A DNA stretch of 64,000 nt, from NCBI GenBank assembly GCA_965278985.1, contig OZ257131.1:4278001-4342000 (forward strand), given 5' to 3'. The stretch is from CAISIP01 sp965278985 (lineage in GTDB: Bacteria > Pseudomonadota > Gammaproteobacteria > Burkholderiales > Burkholderiaceae_C). The notes beneath the pieces were generated by a model, which saw nothing but the letters and a program-made list of their open reading frames with translations, searched no databases and was not told the origin of the DNA. Shown piece by piece: positions 36,052-45,095 of the stretch. Both the position numbers and the translations under genes were made by a program. The first letter of the stretch is position 1, and each line of letters opens with the position of its first letter.

Positions 36052-38637
36052 TCAGCGCTGTCCGGCGGCGGAAGCGCCTGTCTTGGGCGGCTCGAAACCC
36101 AGCAGCTTCATCGCCTTCGCCACCCCCTGCGGCGTATAGGCCGCCCAGGGTTCGTTGCCCTGGTCCAGCCGCGTGTGGATATTCGCCACCGTCCACTGCG
36201 CACTGCTGGACAGGCCCTCCACCTCGTCCCACGCGATCGGCACCGACACGCCCATACCTGGGCGTGCGCGGGCGGACCAGGCCGCCACGGTGGTGGCGCC
36301 GAAGCCGTTGCGCAGGTAGTCGATGAAGATCTTGCCGACGCGGTTCTTCGGGCCGCTCTTGGCCACGAATCGGTCGGGGATGGTCTGCGCCATGTGCTGC
36401 ACGATGACCTGCGAGAAGGCCTTGACGGTGTCCCAGTCGTGCTGCCTCTTGAGTGGCACGACCACATGCATGCCCTTGCCGCCGCTGGTCTTGACGAAGG
36501 AGTGCAGGCCCAGCTGCTCCAGGAACACGCGCATCAGCATCGTGGCCTGCTGCATGGCCTTCCACGGCACGCCCTCGCCCGGGTCCAGGTCGAAGGTCAT
36601 GCGGTCGGGCGTGGCGATTGCGGTCTTCACGGCGTTCCAGGTGTGGAACTCCACCGCGTTCATCTGCGCGGCGGACAACGCGGCGCGCGCGGTGGGCAGC
36701 TCCATCAACGGTGCATGCTCCGGGTCCAGCGCCTGCGGCAACGCGACCACCCCGGGCATTTTTCCCTCCAGGTGCTTCTGGAAGAACAGCTCGCCGGCGA
36801 TGCCCGAGGGCGCCCGCACGATGGAGGTGGGGCGGGCCTTCAGGTGGTGCAGCAGCAGCGGCGCGACCAGGCCGTAGTACCGCACCAGGTCCAGCTTGGT
36901 CAGGCCGGTAGAGGCATCTATGACACGTTCGCCATGGGTCACGCGCAGGGAGCCTGTGGCGTCCTCCTCCTTGCTGGGCACCACGGCAGTGGTCTTCTTC
37001 GGCGTCGACTTCCTGGCGGCCGCGACCTTGGACGCCGGCACGGCCTTCTCCCGGGTGATGGCACGCGCGGGCTTGTCGCTGCGCAGCCCGTGGAACACCG
37101 CATGCCGCACCCGGCCCGTGCTGGTCCACGCGGCGAAGGACACCTCGGCCAGCAGCTGCGGCTTGACCCAGTGCGCGCTGCGGTCAAGGTCGGTGGCTTC
37201 CTTCAGCGGGCGTTCGTCGGTCGCGAGCGCCTGCAGTTTCTGCACCAGGTCCGCGAGCACCTGGTCGTTGAAGCCCGTGCCGACGTTGCCCACATACCGC
37301 AGCCCGCCCTGGTCATCGTGGACGGCCAGCAGCAGCGAACCCAGGCCCACGCGGCTGCCCTGGGGGTCGGTGTAGCCCACGACCACGAACTCCTGGCGCT
37401 GCGTGCACTTGAGCTTGACCCAGGTCGTCGAGCGGCGCGTCACGTAGGGTGAGCCCTTCTGCTTGGCGATGAGGCCTTCCAGACCCAGCTTGCAGGCGGA
37501 GGCCATGAGGTCCTGCGGCCGGACCTCGAAGGCATCGCTGAAGCGCAGCAGCTCCGAAGGGCCCGAGGCCAGCACCTGCTGCAGCAATGCACGGCGGGTT
37601 TCCACCGGCTCCTCGCGCAGATCGCGTCCGTCGAGGTAGGGCACGTCGAAGAGGCAGTAAACGATCTGGCCCGCCCGCGCGCCCTGCGCCGGCTTGTCCG
37701 TGTCGAATGCGTTCTGCAGGGCCTGGAAGTCGGGCACGCCGCGCGTGTCCAGCACCACCACCTCACCATCCAGCCAGCCGGTGCGCAGCTTGAGGCCGGC
37801 CACCGCCTTGGCGATGCCGGCAAGCTTGTGCGTCCAGTCGTGGCCGTTGCGCGTGAAGATGCGCACCTTGCCATCTTCCACGCGCGTAAGCATGCGGTAG
37901 CCGTCGAACTTGATCTCGTAGATCCACTCAGCAGCATCGCCGGGTACGCCGTCCACCAGCGTCGCGAGCTGCGGCGAGAGCGCGGCGGGCAGGCGGGCGC
38001 AGGCCTTGCCGGGGATCTGCACCGACGCCTTGCTGGCCTTCGCGGCGGTGGGCACGGACGCCTTCTTCGCGGGCTCTGCGGATGCCTTCGCGCGTAATGG
38101 CACCACGCTGTCGGGCATCTCGTCCACCACGCTGAAGTCCGCAGCGGGCCGCGCCAGGTCGTCCTTCTCCTTGATCAGCAGCCACGGAATCTGCTTCTCC
38201 CCGCGGCCCTTCATGCGTACCAGCGCCCATCGGCCGCGCATCTTCACGCCCTGCAACTCGAACTTGAGCATGCCGTCCGCGTAGCCCTTGCGCGGGTCCA
38301 CCAGCGGCTGCCACACGCCTTCGTCCCAGATGATGACCTTGCCCGCGCCGTACTGGCCCGCGGGGATCTGGCCCTCGAACTGGTTGTAGGCGATGGGGTG
38401 ATCCTCCACCTGCACGGCCATACGCTTGTCGTGCGGGTCGTAGCTGGGGCCCTTGGGCACGGCCCAGCTCTTCATCGCACCATCGAGCTCCAGTCGGAAG
38501 TCGTAGTGCAGGCTGCTGGCCCAGTGTTTCTGGACCACGAAGGCCAGCGTTCCGGGGCGCGAGGCGCCGCCTTCTGCGGGCTCGGGCGTGACAGCGAAGT
38601 TGCGCTTGGTGCGGTAGTGCAGCAGCGTGTCGGCCAT
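36052..38637 (-). CDS. ligD: Multifunctional DNA ligase D (non-homologous end joining)
   Basis: An 861-aa three-domain enzyme in the order phosphoesterase, ligase, polymerase. The PE domain (about 35-160) has SSLHYDFRLELDG and VQVEDHP. The ATP-dependent ligase domain carries the nucleotidyl Lys243 in EIKFDGYRML and ends in an OB fold. The C-terminal primase-polymerase domain (from about 565) has the metal motif TFDLDPGEG. This Pseudomonas/Burkholderiales-type LigD repairs double-strand breaks together with Ku, encoded 70 bp upstream on the same strand. A Lys/Ala-rich linker (about 180-215) separates PE and ligase domains. Confidence 0.95.
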   Translation of the reverse strand: MADTLLHYRTKRNFAVTPEPAEGGASRPGTLAFVVQKHWASSLHYDFRLELDGAMKSWAVPKGPSYDPHDKRMAVQVEDHPIAYNQFEGQIPAGQYGAGKVIIWDEGVWQPLVDPRKGYADGMLKFELQGVKMRGRWALVRMKGRGEKQIPWLLIKEKDDLARPAADFSVVDEMPDSVVPLRAKASAEPAKKASVPTAAKASKASVQIPGKACARLPAALSPQLATLVDGVPGDAAEWIYEIKFDGYRMLTRVEDGKVRIFTRNGHDWTHKLAGIAKAVAGLKLRTGWLDGEVVVLDTRGVPDFQALQNAFDTDKPAQGARAGQIVYCLFDVPYLDGRDLREEPVETRRALLQQVLASGPSELLRFSDAFEVRPQDLMASACKLGLEGLIAKQKGSPYVTRRSTTWVKLKCTQRQEFVVVGYTDPQGSRVGLGSLLLAVHDDQGGLRYVGNVGTGFNDQVLADLVQKLQALATDERPLKEATDLDRSAHWVKPQLLAEVSFAAWTSTGRVRHAVFHGLRSDKPARAITREKAVPASKVAAARKSTPKKTTAVVPSKEEDATGSLRVTHGERVIDASTGLTKLDLVRYYGLVAPLLLHHLKARPTSIVRAPSGIAGELFFQKHLEGKMPGVVALPQALDPEHAPLMELPTARAALSAAQMNAVEFHTWNAVKTAIATPDRMTFDLDPGEGVPWKAMQQATMLMRVFLEQLGLHSFVKTSGGKGMHVVVPLKRQHDWDTVKAFSQVIVQHMAQTIPDRFVAKSGPKNRVGKIFIDYLRNGFGATTVAAWSARARPGMGVSVPIAWDEVEGLSSSAQWTVANIHTRLDQGNEPWAAYTPQGVAKAMKLLGFEPPKTGASAAGQR

Positions 38638-38707
38638 GGCGGATGGGATCTTTCAGCTTCAGCGTTGGCTTCGGTACAAGCGCCCTTCGGAGCGACCAGG
38701 CTGGTGC

Positions 38708-39601
38708 TCAGGCGGCCTTGCGGGCCTTCGCCGTCGACGCCGCGCTTTTCTTCGCGGCAGGTTTGGCTGCGGACTTGGCCGGCGCGGCCTTCTCGGCCTT
38801 GCCGCCCTTGCCCTTGAGGCTGCGCGCGAGCAACTCGGTGAGGTCGATGACTTCTGCGCCCTGCGAAGGAGCCTCCTCCTCCGGCGCCACCACGGTCTCG
38901 GTCTTGCCGGCTTTGACCTTCTTCTGCACCAGCTCCATGATGGCGTGCTTGAACTCGTCCTTGAACTCCTCCGGATTCCAGGGCCCGCTCATGTCCTTGA
39001 CCAGCTGCTCGGCCATCTTCAGCTCGTTGGCACTGAGGCTCTTGGTGCCGGCGGGCGGCAGCTCCAGGCCGTCCAGAGGCTTCACCTCGTCGCCCCAGCG
39101 CAGCAGGTTCAGCACCAGCGCCGGGCCGGAGGGCACGAGCGCTGCCAGGTGCTGCTTGGTCTGGATCACCACCTTGGCCAGACCGATCTTGCCGGTCTTG
39201 CGCAGCGTCTCGCGCAGCAGCGCGTAGACCTTTTGGCCCTTGTTGATGGGCGCGAGGTAGTAGGGGCGGTCCAGGTACAGGAAAGGAATGTCTGTGGCGT
39301 CCACGAAGCGCTCGATCTCGATGGTCTGTGTGGTGCGCGGGTAGGCCTCGGTGATCTCGTCGGCCGAGAGGATCACGTACTGCCCCTCCTCGTAGGCAAT
39401 GCCCTTGACGATGTTCTCCTTGGTGACTTCCTTGCCCGTCTTCTTGTTGATGCGCTTGTAGCCCACCGGGTCCATCGAGCGCTTGTCCAGCCAGTCGAAG
39501 TCCACGCCCTGCTCGCTGCTGGCGGTGTGCAGGCCCACGGGGATGTGGACCAGCCCGAAACTGATGGCGCCTTTCCAGAGGACGCGGCTGCCGGTGGCCA
39601 T
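38708..39601 (-). CDS. ku: Ku protein, bacterial NHEJ end-binding factor
   Basis: A 297-aa bacterial Ku. The core beta-barrel begins RVLWKGAISFGLVHIPVGLH and contains YVILSADEI, PFLYLDRPYYLAP and the C-terminal core SGPWNPEEFKDEF. The last about 50 residues form a Lys/Ala-rich tail (after LLARSLKGKGGKAEKA), typical of Ku forms whose basic tail contacts DNA and LigD. Ku rings thread onto broken ends and recruit LigD. Gene order Ku then LigD on one strand is the common operon. Confidence 0.95.
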   Translation of the reverse strand: MATGSRVLWKGAISFGLVHIPVGLHTASSEQGVDFDWLDKRSMDPVGYKRINKKTGKEVTKENIVKGIAYEEGQYVILSADEITEAYPRTTQTIEIERFVDATDIPFLYLDRPYYLAPINKGQKVYALLRETLRKTGKIGLAKVVIQTKQHLAALVPSGPALVLNLLRWGDEVKPLDGLELPPAGTKSLSANELKMAEQLVKDMSGPWNPEEFKDEFKHAIMELVQKKVKAGKTETVVAPEEEAPSQGAEVIDLTELLARSLKGKGGKAEKAAPAKSAAKPAAKKSAASTAKARKAA

Positions 39602-39761
39602 GGTGGATCTCCCTGCATGGCGGGGACGATCCCCACCTTGGAAGGGCTAGCCTAGTGCGGCGCGTGTGCTCTCGACGTCGGCCAAGGGCGGCTCCTTGTG
39701 CAGGACAGCGCCTGCTGCGCCGTATGCGCAAGGCGCGGCGTGTGCGCCGTGTGGCGGTGGC

Positions 39762-40040
39762 TCAGGCGCTGCGCGGCCCGAAGCGCTGCGCCGAGCGTTC
39801 GCGGGCCTTGGCGGCCTCGACCTCGCGGTTGCGCGGCTCGGCATGGGTCACCAGCGAAGCGATCAGCACCCGCGCCGCGGCGGCCACGTCTTCCACCGCC
39901 TGGTCGAAGGCCGCCGTGTTGGCCTGCGAGGGCACGTTGAAGCCGCTGAGCTTGCGCACGAACTGCAGCGAGGCGTCGCGGATCTCGAGCTCCGTGGCGG
40001 GGGGCTCGAAATTGAAGAGGGTACGGATATTCCTGCACAT
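39762..40040 (-). CDS. DUF2277 family protein
   Basis: A 92-aa cytoplasmic protein beginning MCRNIRTLFNFEPPATELEIRDASLQFVRK, the conserved start of DUF2277, short helical proteins of unknown function spread through many bacteria. The C-terminal third is Arg/Ala/Glu-rich. It follows the DUF3592 gene on the same strand with a 32-bp gap. Nothing indicates a link to the NHEJ genes beyond position. Confidence 0.85.
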   Translation of the reverse strand: MCRNIRTLFNFEPPATELEIRDASLQFVRKLSGFNVPSQANTAAFDQAVEDVAAAARVLIASLVTHAEPRNREVEAAKARERSAQRFGPRSA

Positions 40041-40072
40041 GGTGTCTGCCGCTCCTGCGTGCGATGTCAGTA

Positions 40073-40597
40073 TCAGAGCGCGCGCGGGCTGCGGCGCGAA
40101 CGCATACCGTACACCACGAGCGCGACGCCTGCTGCAGCAAAAGGCAACAGGAACAGCAGCGCACCCAGCCGCGGGCGGCTGCGGTCCAGCACCGCGCGCT
40201 GCGGGCTGGCGGCGTCAACATAGGCGGGCACCACGGAGCCCGGCGCATGGCGCGCCACAGTGGTGGCGGCGGCGTCCCTGTCGGCCCACCCATCGCCGGT
40301 GAAGAAATAGCGGTCGCTCTGGAAATTCCGGCCCTCGACCTGGTAGCGGTACACCACATGGGGCCGGAAGGACGGCCCGTGCGTGGTGCGATCGCCGCCG
40401 CGCGTGTACACCGTGGCCGACACCACCGTGGCCTGCACCGGCACGAAGCTGGTGTGGGCGCGCCATTGCCAGTAGGTGGACCACAACGAGGCGTACAGGA
40501 AATACACGGCAGCGGCGAGCACCAGCACGCCCGCCACCACGACCTCAGGGCGGCGGCCCGCCTTCTCAAGCCGGGGCATCGGTGGCAGAGTCGGCAC
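40073..40597 (-). CDS. DUF3592 domain-containing membrane protein
   Basis: A 174-aa protein with two membrane helices (about residues 20-42 and 147-166) and a periplasmic domain between them that includes PVQATVVSATVYTRGGDR, YRYQVEGRNFQSDRYFF and PGSVVPAYVDAASPQRAVLD, the DUF3592 pattern. These proteins are common, uncharacterised and usually of two-TM topology. Start ATG at 40597. Between the acyl-CoA dehydrogenase and DUF2277 genes. Confidence 0.82.
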   Translation of the reverse strand: MPTLPPMPRLEKAGRRPEVVVAGVLVLAAAVYFLYASLWSTYWQWRAHTSFVPVQATVVSATVYTRGGDRTTHGPSFRPHVVYRYQVEGRNFQSDRYFFTGDGWADRDAAATTVARHAPGSVVPAYVDAASPQRAVLDRSRPRLGALLFLLPFAAAGVALVVYGMRSRRSPRAL

Positions 40598-40627
40598 GCA
40601 TCGCCAGGGGCATCGTCCGGTGTTCGA

Positions 40628-41758
40628 TCAGGCCAGAGCGCGCTGGATGATGATCTTCTGCACGTCGCTGGTGCCTTCGTAGATCTGGCAGACCCGCACG
40701 TCGCGGTAGATGCGCTCCACGGGGAAGTCGCTGACGTAGCCGTAGCCGCCCAGCGTCTGGATCGCGGTCGAGCACACGCGTTCGGCCATCTCGCTGGCGA
40801 AGAGCTTGGCCATGGCGGCTTCCTTCAGGCACGGCCGGCCCGCATCGCGCAGCGCGGCCGCATGCCAGATCAACTGGCGCGCGGCCTCGATCTGCGTGGC
40901 GCAGTCGGCCAGGCGGAAACCCACAGCCTGGTGCTGGAAGATGGCCTGGCCGAAACTCTCGCGATCCTTGGCATAGGCCAGCGCCACGTCGAAAGCGCTG
41001 CGCGCCATGCCCACGCTCTGCGCGGCGATGCCGATGCGGCCGCCTTCCAATGCACCCAAGGCGATCTTGTAGCCCTCGCCCTCGGCGCCGATGAGGTTTT
41101 CGGCGGGGATGCGGCAGTCCTCGAAATTGATCTGCGCCGTGTCGCTGCTGTGCTGGCCCAGCTTGTCCTCCAGCCGCGCGACGATGTAGCCCGGTGTGTC
41201 GGTGGGCACGAGGAAGGCACTCATGCCCTTCTTGCCCGCGCCCTTGTCGGTGACGGCGATGACCACGGCGAGGTGGCCGTTCTTGCCGCTGGTGATGAAC
41301 TGCTTGACGCCGTTGAGCACATAGGCATCACCCTCACGCGTGGCGGTGGTGCGCAGGCCCGACGCGTCCGAGCCCACGTGCGGCTCGGTCAGGCAGAACA
41401 CGCCCAGCAGCTCGCCCTGCGCCAGCCGCGTGAGCCAGTTCTGCTTCTGCTGCGTATTGCCGTAGCGCATCAGGATCGCGTTGACGGGGCAGTTCGTGAC
41501 GCTGATGGCCGTGCTGGTGCCACCGTCGCCAGCCGCGATCTCCTCCAGCACCAGCGCCAGCGTAAGGTAGTCGAGGTTCGCTCCGCCGAACTCCTCGGGC
41601 ACGCAGATGCCGTAGGCGCCGAGTGCGGCCAGGCCCTGGTGGGCCTCCTTGGGGAAGTAGTGTTCCCTGTCCCAGCGCGCGGCATGGGGCCAGAGTTCGG
41701 CCTGGGCGAAGTCACGCACGGCGTCGCGGATGGCTTCCTGGTCGGGGGTGAGGAGCAT
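40628..41758 (-). CDS. Acyl-CoA dehydrogenase
   Basis: A 376-aa FAD-dependent acyl-CoA dehydrogenase of the short/medium-chain type. FAD-binding FCLTEPHVGSDASGLRTTA and FITSGKNGHLAVV are present; the catalytic Glu falls in the C-terminal CQIYEGTSDVQKIIIQRAL. It performs alpha,beta-dehydrogenation of an acyl-CoA, passing electrons to ETF. A second, distinct acyl-CoA dehydrogenase (isovaleryl type) is encoded further right, so this one probably serves fatty-acid or branched-chain oxidation at another step. It lies 18 bp downstream of the vapC toxin gene on the same strand. Confidence 0.92.
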   Translation of the reverse strand: MLLTPDQEAIRDAVRDFAQAELWPHAARWDREHYFPKEAHQGLAALGAYGICVPEEFGGANLDYLTLALVLEEIAAGDGGTSTAISVTNCPVNAILMRYGNTQQKQNWLTRLAQGELLGVFCLTEPHVGSDASGLRTTATREGDAYVLNGVKQFITSGKNGHLAVVIAVTDKGAGKKGMSAFLVPTDTPGYIVARLEDKLGQHSSDTAQINFEDCRIPAENLIGAEGEGYKIALGALEGGRIGIAAQSVGMARSAFDVALAYAKDRESFGQAIFQHQAVGFRLADCATQIEAARQLIWHAAALRDAGRPCLKEAAMAKLFASEMAERVCSTAIQTLGGYGYVSDFPVERIYRDVRVCQIYEGTSDVQKIIIQRALA

Positions 41759-41776
41759 GGTAAGAGTGTCCAGAGG

Positions 41777-42196
41777 TCAGGGATTCCAGGGGTTCAGCAA
41801 CGGCACCCCCATCGAGGCGAAATCGGCGACGTTGCGCGTGACGACCGTCATGCCATGCACCAACGCCGTGGCAGCGATCAGACCATCGCGTTCGGGGCGC
41901 GGATCGGGCACCTGCAGAGCGGCGCTGCGCCGCGCGACGGCCAGGTCCACCGGCAACAGGCGCCCAGCGAATGTCGGGAGAACACGGTCCTCCAGCCACG
42001 CGCGAAGGATGCGTCCCTGGGCCGGGTCGCGCCGCTCCATCCGCAGGGTGCCCATTTCGAGCTCCTGCACGGTGATCACGGAGAGGAACTGGCTCAGCGG
42101 ATCGGCAGCTTCCACCCACCGCATGACCTGCGGGTCCGCGCGACCGGCCCGCACCTTGCGGGCTTCGGACAGCACGTTGGTGTCCAGCAGGTACAT
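41777..42196 (-). CDS. VapC/FitB-like PIN-domain toxin
   Basis: A 139-aa PIN-domain ribonuclease. The active-site acidic residues are visible: Asp5 and Glu11 in YLLDTNVLSEAR, Glu in TVQELEMGT, Asp in ERDGLIAATAL and a final Asp in RNVADF. Such toxins cleave tRNA or mRNA under stress. Its ATG overlaps the antitoxin stop (ATGA at 42193-42196), the usual coupling for type II modules. All PIN residues are intact, so the module looks functional. Confidence 0.92.
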   Translation of the reverse strand: MYLLDTNVLSEARKVRAGRADPQVMRWVEAADPLSQFLSVITVQELEMGTLRMERRDPAQGRILRAWLEDRVLPTFAGRLLPVDLAVARRSAALQVPDPRPERDGLIAATALVHGMTVVTRNVADFASMGVPLLNPWNP

Positions 42197-42450
42197 CAGG
42201 ACAGATCCGCAGGGCGGGGCAAGCTGCGCGATCGCACAGCGTCGAAGTCCACGTCGATGTCCTCATCCATGGCCAATGCATCCGCCAGGTTCATCGGCTT
42301 GCCGGCCAGGCGCAGGTACTGCGCATAACTCAGCAGCACGTGCGCAGGCCTCCCGCGGTCGGTGATGAACACCGGCCCGTCATTGGCAGCCTTCTTGGCC
42401 TCACTGGCACGCTGGTTGAACTCACGGCTGGAATAGGTAGCGACAGACAT
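42196..42450 (-). CDS. Phd/YefM family antitoxin
   Basis: An 84-aa antitoxin. The N-terminal DNA-binding half reads MSVATYSSREFNQRASEAKK followed by GPVFITDRGRPAHVLLSYAQYLRL, the Phd/YefM pattern; the acidic C-terminal part (AMDEDIDVDFDAV) should wrap the toxin. It is the first gene of the pair and has a strong AGGAGG ribosome site. A near-perfect palindrome lies directly upstream for autoregulation. Confidence 0.92.
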   Translation of the reverse strand: MSVATYSSREFNQRASEAKKAANDGPVFITDRGRPAHVLLSYAQYLRLAGKPMNLADALAMDEDIDVDFDAVRSRSLPRPADLS

Positions 42451-42464
42451 GGAACACCTCCTGA

Positions 42465-42482
42465 TGTAGTTACGTTACTACA
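42465..42482. promoter_or_regulatory. Operator palindrome of the toxin-antitoxin module
   Basis: TGTAGT-TACGTT-ACTACA: perfect 6-bp outer arms with an inner ACGT core, 15 bp upstream of the antitoxin start codon and just before its ribosome site. Phd/YefM antitoxins bind such short palindromes to repress their own operon. Confidence 0.7.
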
Positions 42483-42519
42483 TTCGCTTCTACCGGGCAA
42501 CGCGGCCCCCGAACGCCCA

Positions 42520-43146
42520 TCAGGTCGGTAGGCCTTCCGTCGCCAGTTGTGCGCGGTAGCGCGCCAGCATCTGCTCCTGGCTTTCCGTCGCGGGCCCGGC
42601 GCCGATCTGGTCGCCGATCATCTGGTTCATCGTGGGCAGTTCGGAGCGCGCGGGCCATTGCGCAGGATCCCACAATGCCGAGCGCATGAAGGCCTTCGCG
42701 CAATGCAGGTAGGCCTCCTGCACCGCGACCTCGATGACCAGCTTCGGCCGCTGGCGTTCCTCGGCGAAGCGGTCACAGAAGGCCGGCTCGTCGCGCAGCC
42801 GCGCACGGCCGTTGACGCGCAGCGTCTCGTCCACGCCGGGCACGAGGAAGATCAGCGAGACGCGCGGGTCGTCCAGGATGTTCTGCAGCGTGTCCAGGCG
42901 GTTGTTGCCGCCGGAGTCCGGCAGCAGCAAGGTGTGGTCGTCGGCCACCTTCACGAAGCCGGGCGTGCCGCCGCGCGGCGAGGCATCGAGCAGGCCGCCA
43001 TGGATGCCGCTGCTGGCGACCACGCAGAAAGGGGACAAGGCGATGAGGCGGCGCGCATGCGGGTCCAGTTGCCGCATCTGCTTGCGTATGGCGCGTTCGC
43101 CAGGGGCGGCATAGAGGGCACGCAGTTCGGCGTGGTTCGTGATCAT
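42520..43146 (-). CDS. Pyridoxamine 5'-phosphate oxidase family FMN-binding protein (MSMEG_1061-like)
   Basis: A 208-aa split-barrel flavoprotein. FMN-binding PPOX-fold blocks include SPFCVVASSGIHGGLLDASPRGG, LLLPDSGGNNRLDTLQNILDDPRVSLIFLVPG and the C-terminal LHCAKAFMRSALWDP; this combination matches the MSMEG_1061 subfamily of general stress or nitroreductase-like proteins rather than PdxH. Substrate unknown. It follows the SDR gene by 33 bp, so the two probably share a transcript at the tail of the liu-block. Confidence 0.85.
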   Translation of the reverse strand: MITNHAELRALYAAPGERAIRKQMRQLDPHARRLIALSPFCVVASSGIHGGLLDASPRGGTPGFVKVADDHTLLLPDSGGNNRLDTLQNILDDPRVSLIFLVPGVDETLRVNGRARLRDEPAFCDRFAEERQRPKLVIEVAVQEAYLHCAKAFMRSALWDPAQWPARSELPTMNQMIGDQIGAGPATESQEQMLARYRAQLATEGLPT

Positions 43147-43179
43147 GGAGTTCCTTGTGGCAATGGGGTGTGACGGTGT

Positions 43180-43857
43180 TCACCAGCCTGTGAATCGTCG
43201 GCCGTCGTAGTCCAGGTAGGCGCCCCGGTGTTCCGGGCCCAGTCCCTGCAGCGCCGCACGCATGGCAGCCACGCTGGCCTGCACAGTCAACGGCGCACCG
43301 CTGCCGCCCATGTCAGTCTGCACCCAGCCCGGCGACATCGCCACCAGGATGGCCTTCGGGTAGTCGTGCTGCGCGGAGGCCACCGCCATGTTCAGCGCCG
43401 CCTTGCTGACGCGGTAGATCCAGGAGTAACTCGAGGACACCTCCTGGATGCGGCCCATCGCGCTGCTGATGAAGGCGAAGCGCCCCGGGCCGGGCCGTGC
43501 GTCCTCCACCAGCGGCGCCACCTGCGGGATGGCCTGCATGGCGCCCAGCACGTTGGTGTGCAGCACGCGGTCGAAATCCTCCTGCGTGGGCGGCGTGCGG
43601 GCATCGGCGCGGGCGTTGACGCCAGCCACGTACAGCGCTGTGTCGATGCGCTCGCCATCGAGCTGCCACGACAGGCCACTGATGCTGGCCGGGTCGGCCA
43701 CGTCCACACGCAAGGCCGTGGCGTCCAGCGCGCGCAGGCGCGCCAGGCCCGCGTCGTCGCGGGCCGTGGCGATCACGCGGTCACCGGACTCGCGGTACTG
43801 GCGCACGAACTCCAGGCCGATGCCGCGCGAGGCGCCGATGACGAGGACGGTGGCCAT
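43180..43857 (-). CDS. SDR family oxidoreductase, C-factor/sniffer-like
   Basis: A 225-aa short SDR with cofactor motif VIGASRGIGLEF and catalytic Tyr and Lys in YRVSKAAL. The pattern DTALYVAGVNA and QTDMGGSGAPLTVQASVAAM resembles C-factor-like SDRs. It starts 14 bp downstream of the thiolase gene and likely shares its transcript. An oxidoreductase for a hydroxyacyl or aldehyde compound is possible, but the substrate is unknown. Confidence 0.85.
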   Translation of the reverse strand: MATVLVIGASRGIGLEFVRQYRESGDRVIATARDDAGLARLRALDATALRVDVADPASISGLSWQLDGERIDTALYVAGVNARADARTPPTQEDFDRVLHTNVLGAMQAIPQVAPLVEDARPGPGRFAFISSAMGRIQEVSSSYSWIYRVSKAALNMAVASAQHDYPKAILVAMSPGWVQTDMGGSGAPLTVQASVAAMRAALQGLGPEHRGAYLDYDGRRFTGW

Positions 43858-43871
43858 GCGGTGGCTGTCGC

Positions 43872-45065
43872 TCAGACCAGCTCGATGGCCATCGACGTGG
43901 CTTCGCCACCACCGATGCACAACGTGGCGACGCCGCGTTTCTTGCCGCGCGCCTGCAGTGCATGGATCAGCGTGACCAGGATGCGCGCGCCGCTGGCGCC
44001 GATGGGGTGGCCCAGCGCGCAGGCGCCACCGTTGACGTTGACGATCTCGTGCGGCACCTTGAGTTCGGCCATCAGCGCCATGGGCACCACGGCGAAGGCC
44101 TCGTTGACCTCCCACAGGTCCACGTCGGAGACCTGCCAGCCGATCTTCGCCAGCAGCTTCTGCGTGGACCCGACGGGCGCGGTGGTGAACCAGCCGGGCT
44201 CCTGCGCATGCATGGCATGGCCCACGACCCGCGCCATTGGCTTCGCGCCCAGGCGCTGGGCGGTCGAGGCCAGCGCCATCACCAGAGCGGCGGCGCCGTC
44301 GTTGATGCTGGAGCTGGAGGCGGCGGTGATGGTGCCGTCCTTCTTGAACGCGGGTTTCAAAGTGGCGATCTTGTCGAGCTTGACCTTGCCGGGGCCCTCG
44401 TCGATGCTGACCACGGTCTCGCCGCTGCGGCCCTTCACGGTGACAGGCGTGATTTCGGTGGCGAAGGCACCCGATTCGGTGGCGGCCTTGGCGCGCTGCA
44501 CGGATGCGGTGGCAAAGGCGTCCTGCGCGGCGCGCGTGAAGGCGTACTTGGCGGCGCAGTCCTCGCCGAAGGTGCCCATGGCGCGGCCGGGTTCGTAGGC
44601 GTCTTCCAGTCCGTCAAGCATCATGTGGTCGTAGACGCGCTCATGGCCGATGCGGTAGCCGCCACGGCCCTTGAGCAGCAGGTAGGGCGCGTTCGTCATG
44701 CTCTCCATGCCGCCGGCCACCATCACCTCGTGACTGCCCACCTGCAGCAGGTCGGCCGCGAGCATCGCCGCCTTCATGCCGGAGCCGCACATCTTGGACA
44801 ACGTGACGGCGCCCGCGCTCTGCGGCAGCCCGCCCTTGAAGGCGGCCTGGCGCGCCGGGGCCTGGCCCTGGCCGGCCATCAGGCAGTTGCCGAACAGCAC
44901 CTCGCCCACCAGCGCGGGCGCGATGCCGGAGCGCTCCACGGCAGCGCGAATCGCGGCACCGCCCAGGTCGTGCGCGGCCAGTGCGGAGAAATCGCCCTGG
45001 AAGCTGCCCATGGGCGTGCGCGCGGCACCGAGGATGAGGACGGGGTCTTGGGTGGTCGAGGACAT
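43872..45065 (-). CDS. Acetyl-CoA C-acetyltransferase (thiolase)
   Basis: A 397-aa biosynthetic/degradative thiolase. The nucleophilic Cys93 is in LSKMCGSGMKAAM, the acid/base His in ALGHPIGASGARIL and the second Cys in TLCIGGGEATSM. It cleaves acetoacetyl-CoA, the end product of leucine catabolism, to two acetyl-CoA, or runs backward. Position in the liu-block directly after AceK supports the leucine/isovalerate role. Confidence 0.93.
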   Translation of the reverse strand: MSSTTQDPVLILGAARTPMGSFQGDFSALAAHDLGGAAIRAAVERSGIAPALVGEVLFGNCLMAGQGQAPARQAAFKGGLPQSAGAVTLSKMCGSGMKAAMLAADLLQVGSHEVMVAGGMESMTNAPYLLLKGRGGYRIGHERVYDHMMLDGLEDAYEPGRAMGTFGEDCAAKYAFTRAAQDAFATASVQRAKAATESGAFATEITPVTVKGRSGETVVSIDEGPGKVKLDKIATLKPAFKKDGTITAASSSSINDGAAALVMALASTAQRLGAKPMARVVGHAMHAQEPGWFTTAPVGSTQKLLAKIGWQVSDVDLWEVNEAFAVVPMALMAELKVPHEIVNVNGGACALGHPIGASGARILVTLIHALQARGKKRGVATLCIGGGEATSMAIELV

Positions 45066-45095
45066 GGTGGTCTCCTGGAAAAAATGGGATGCCGT

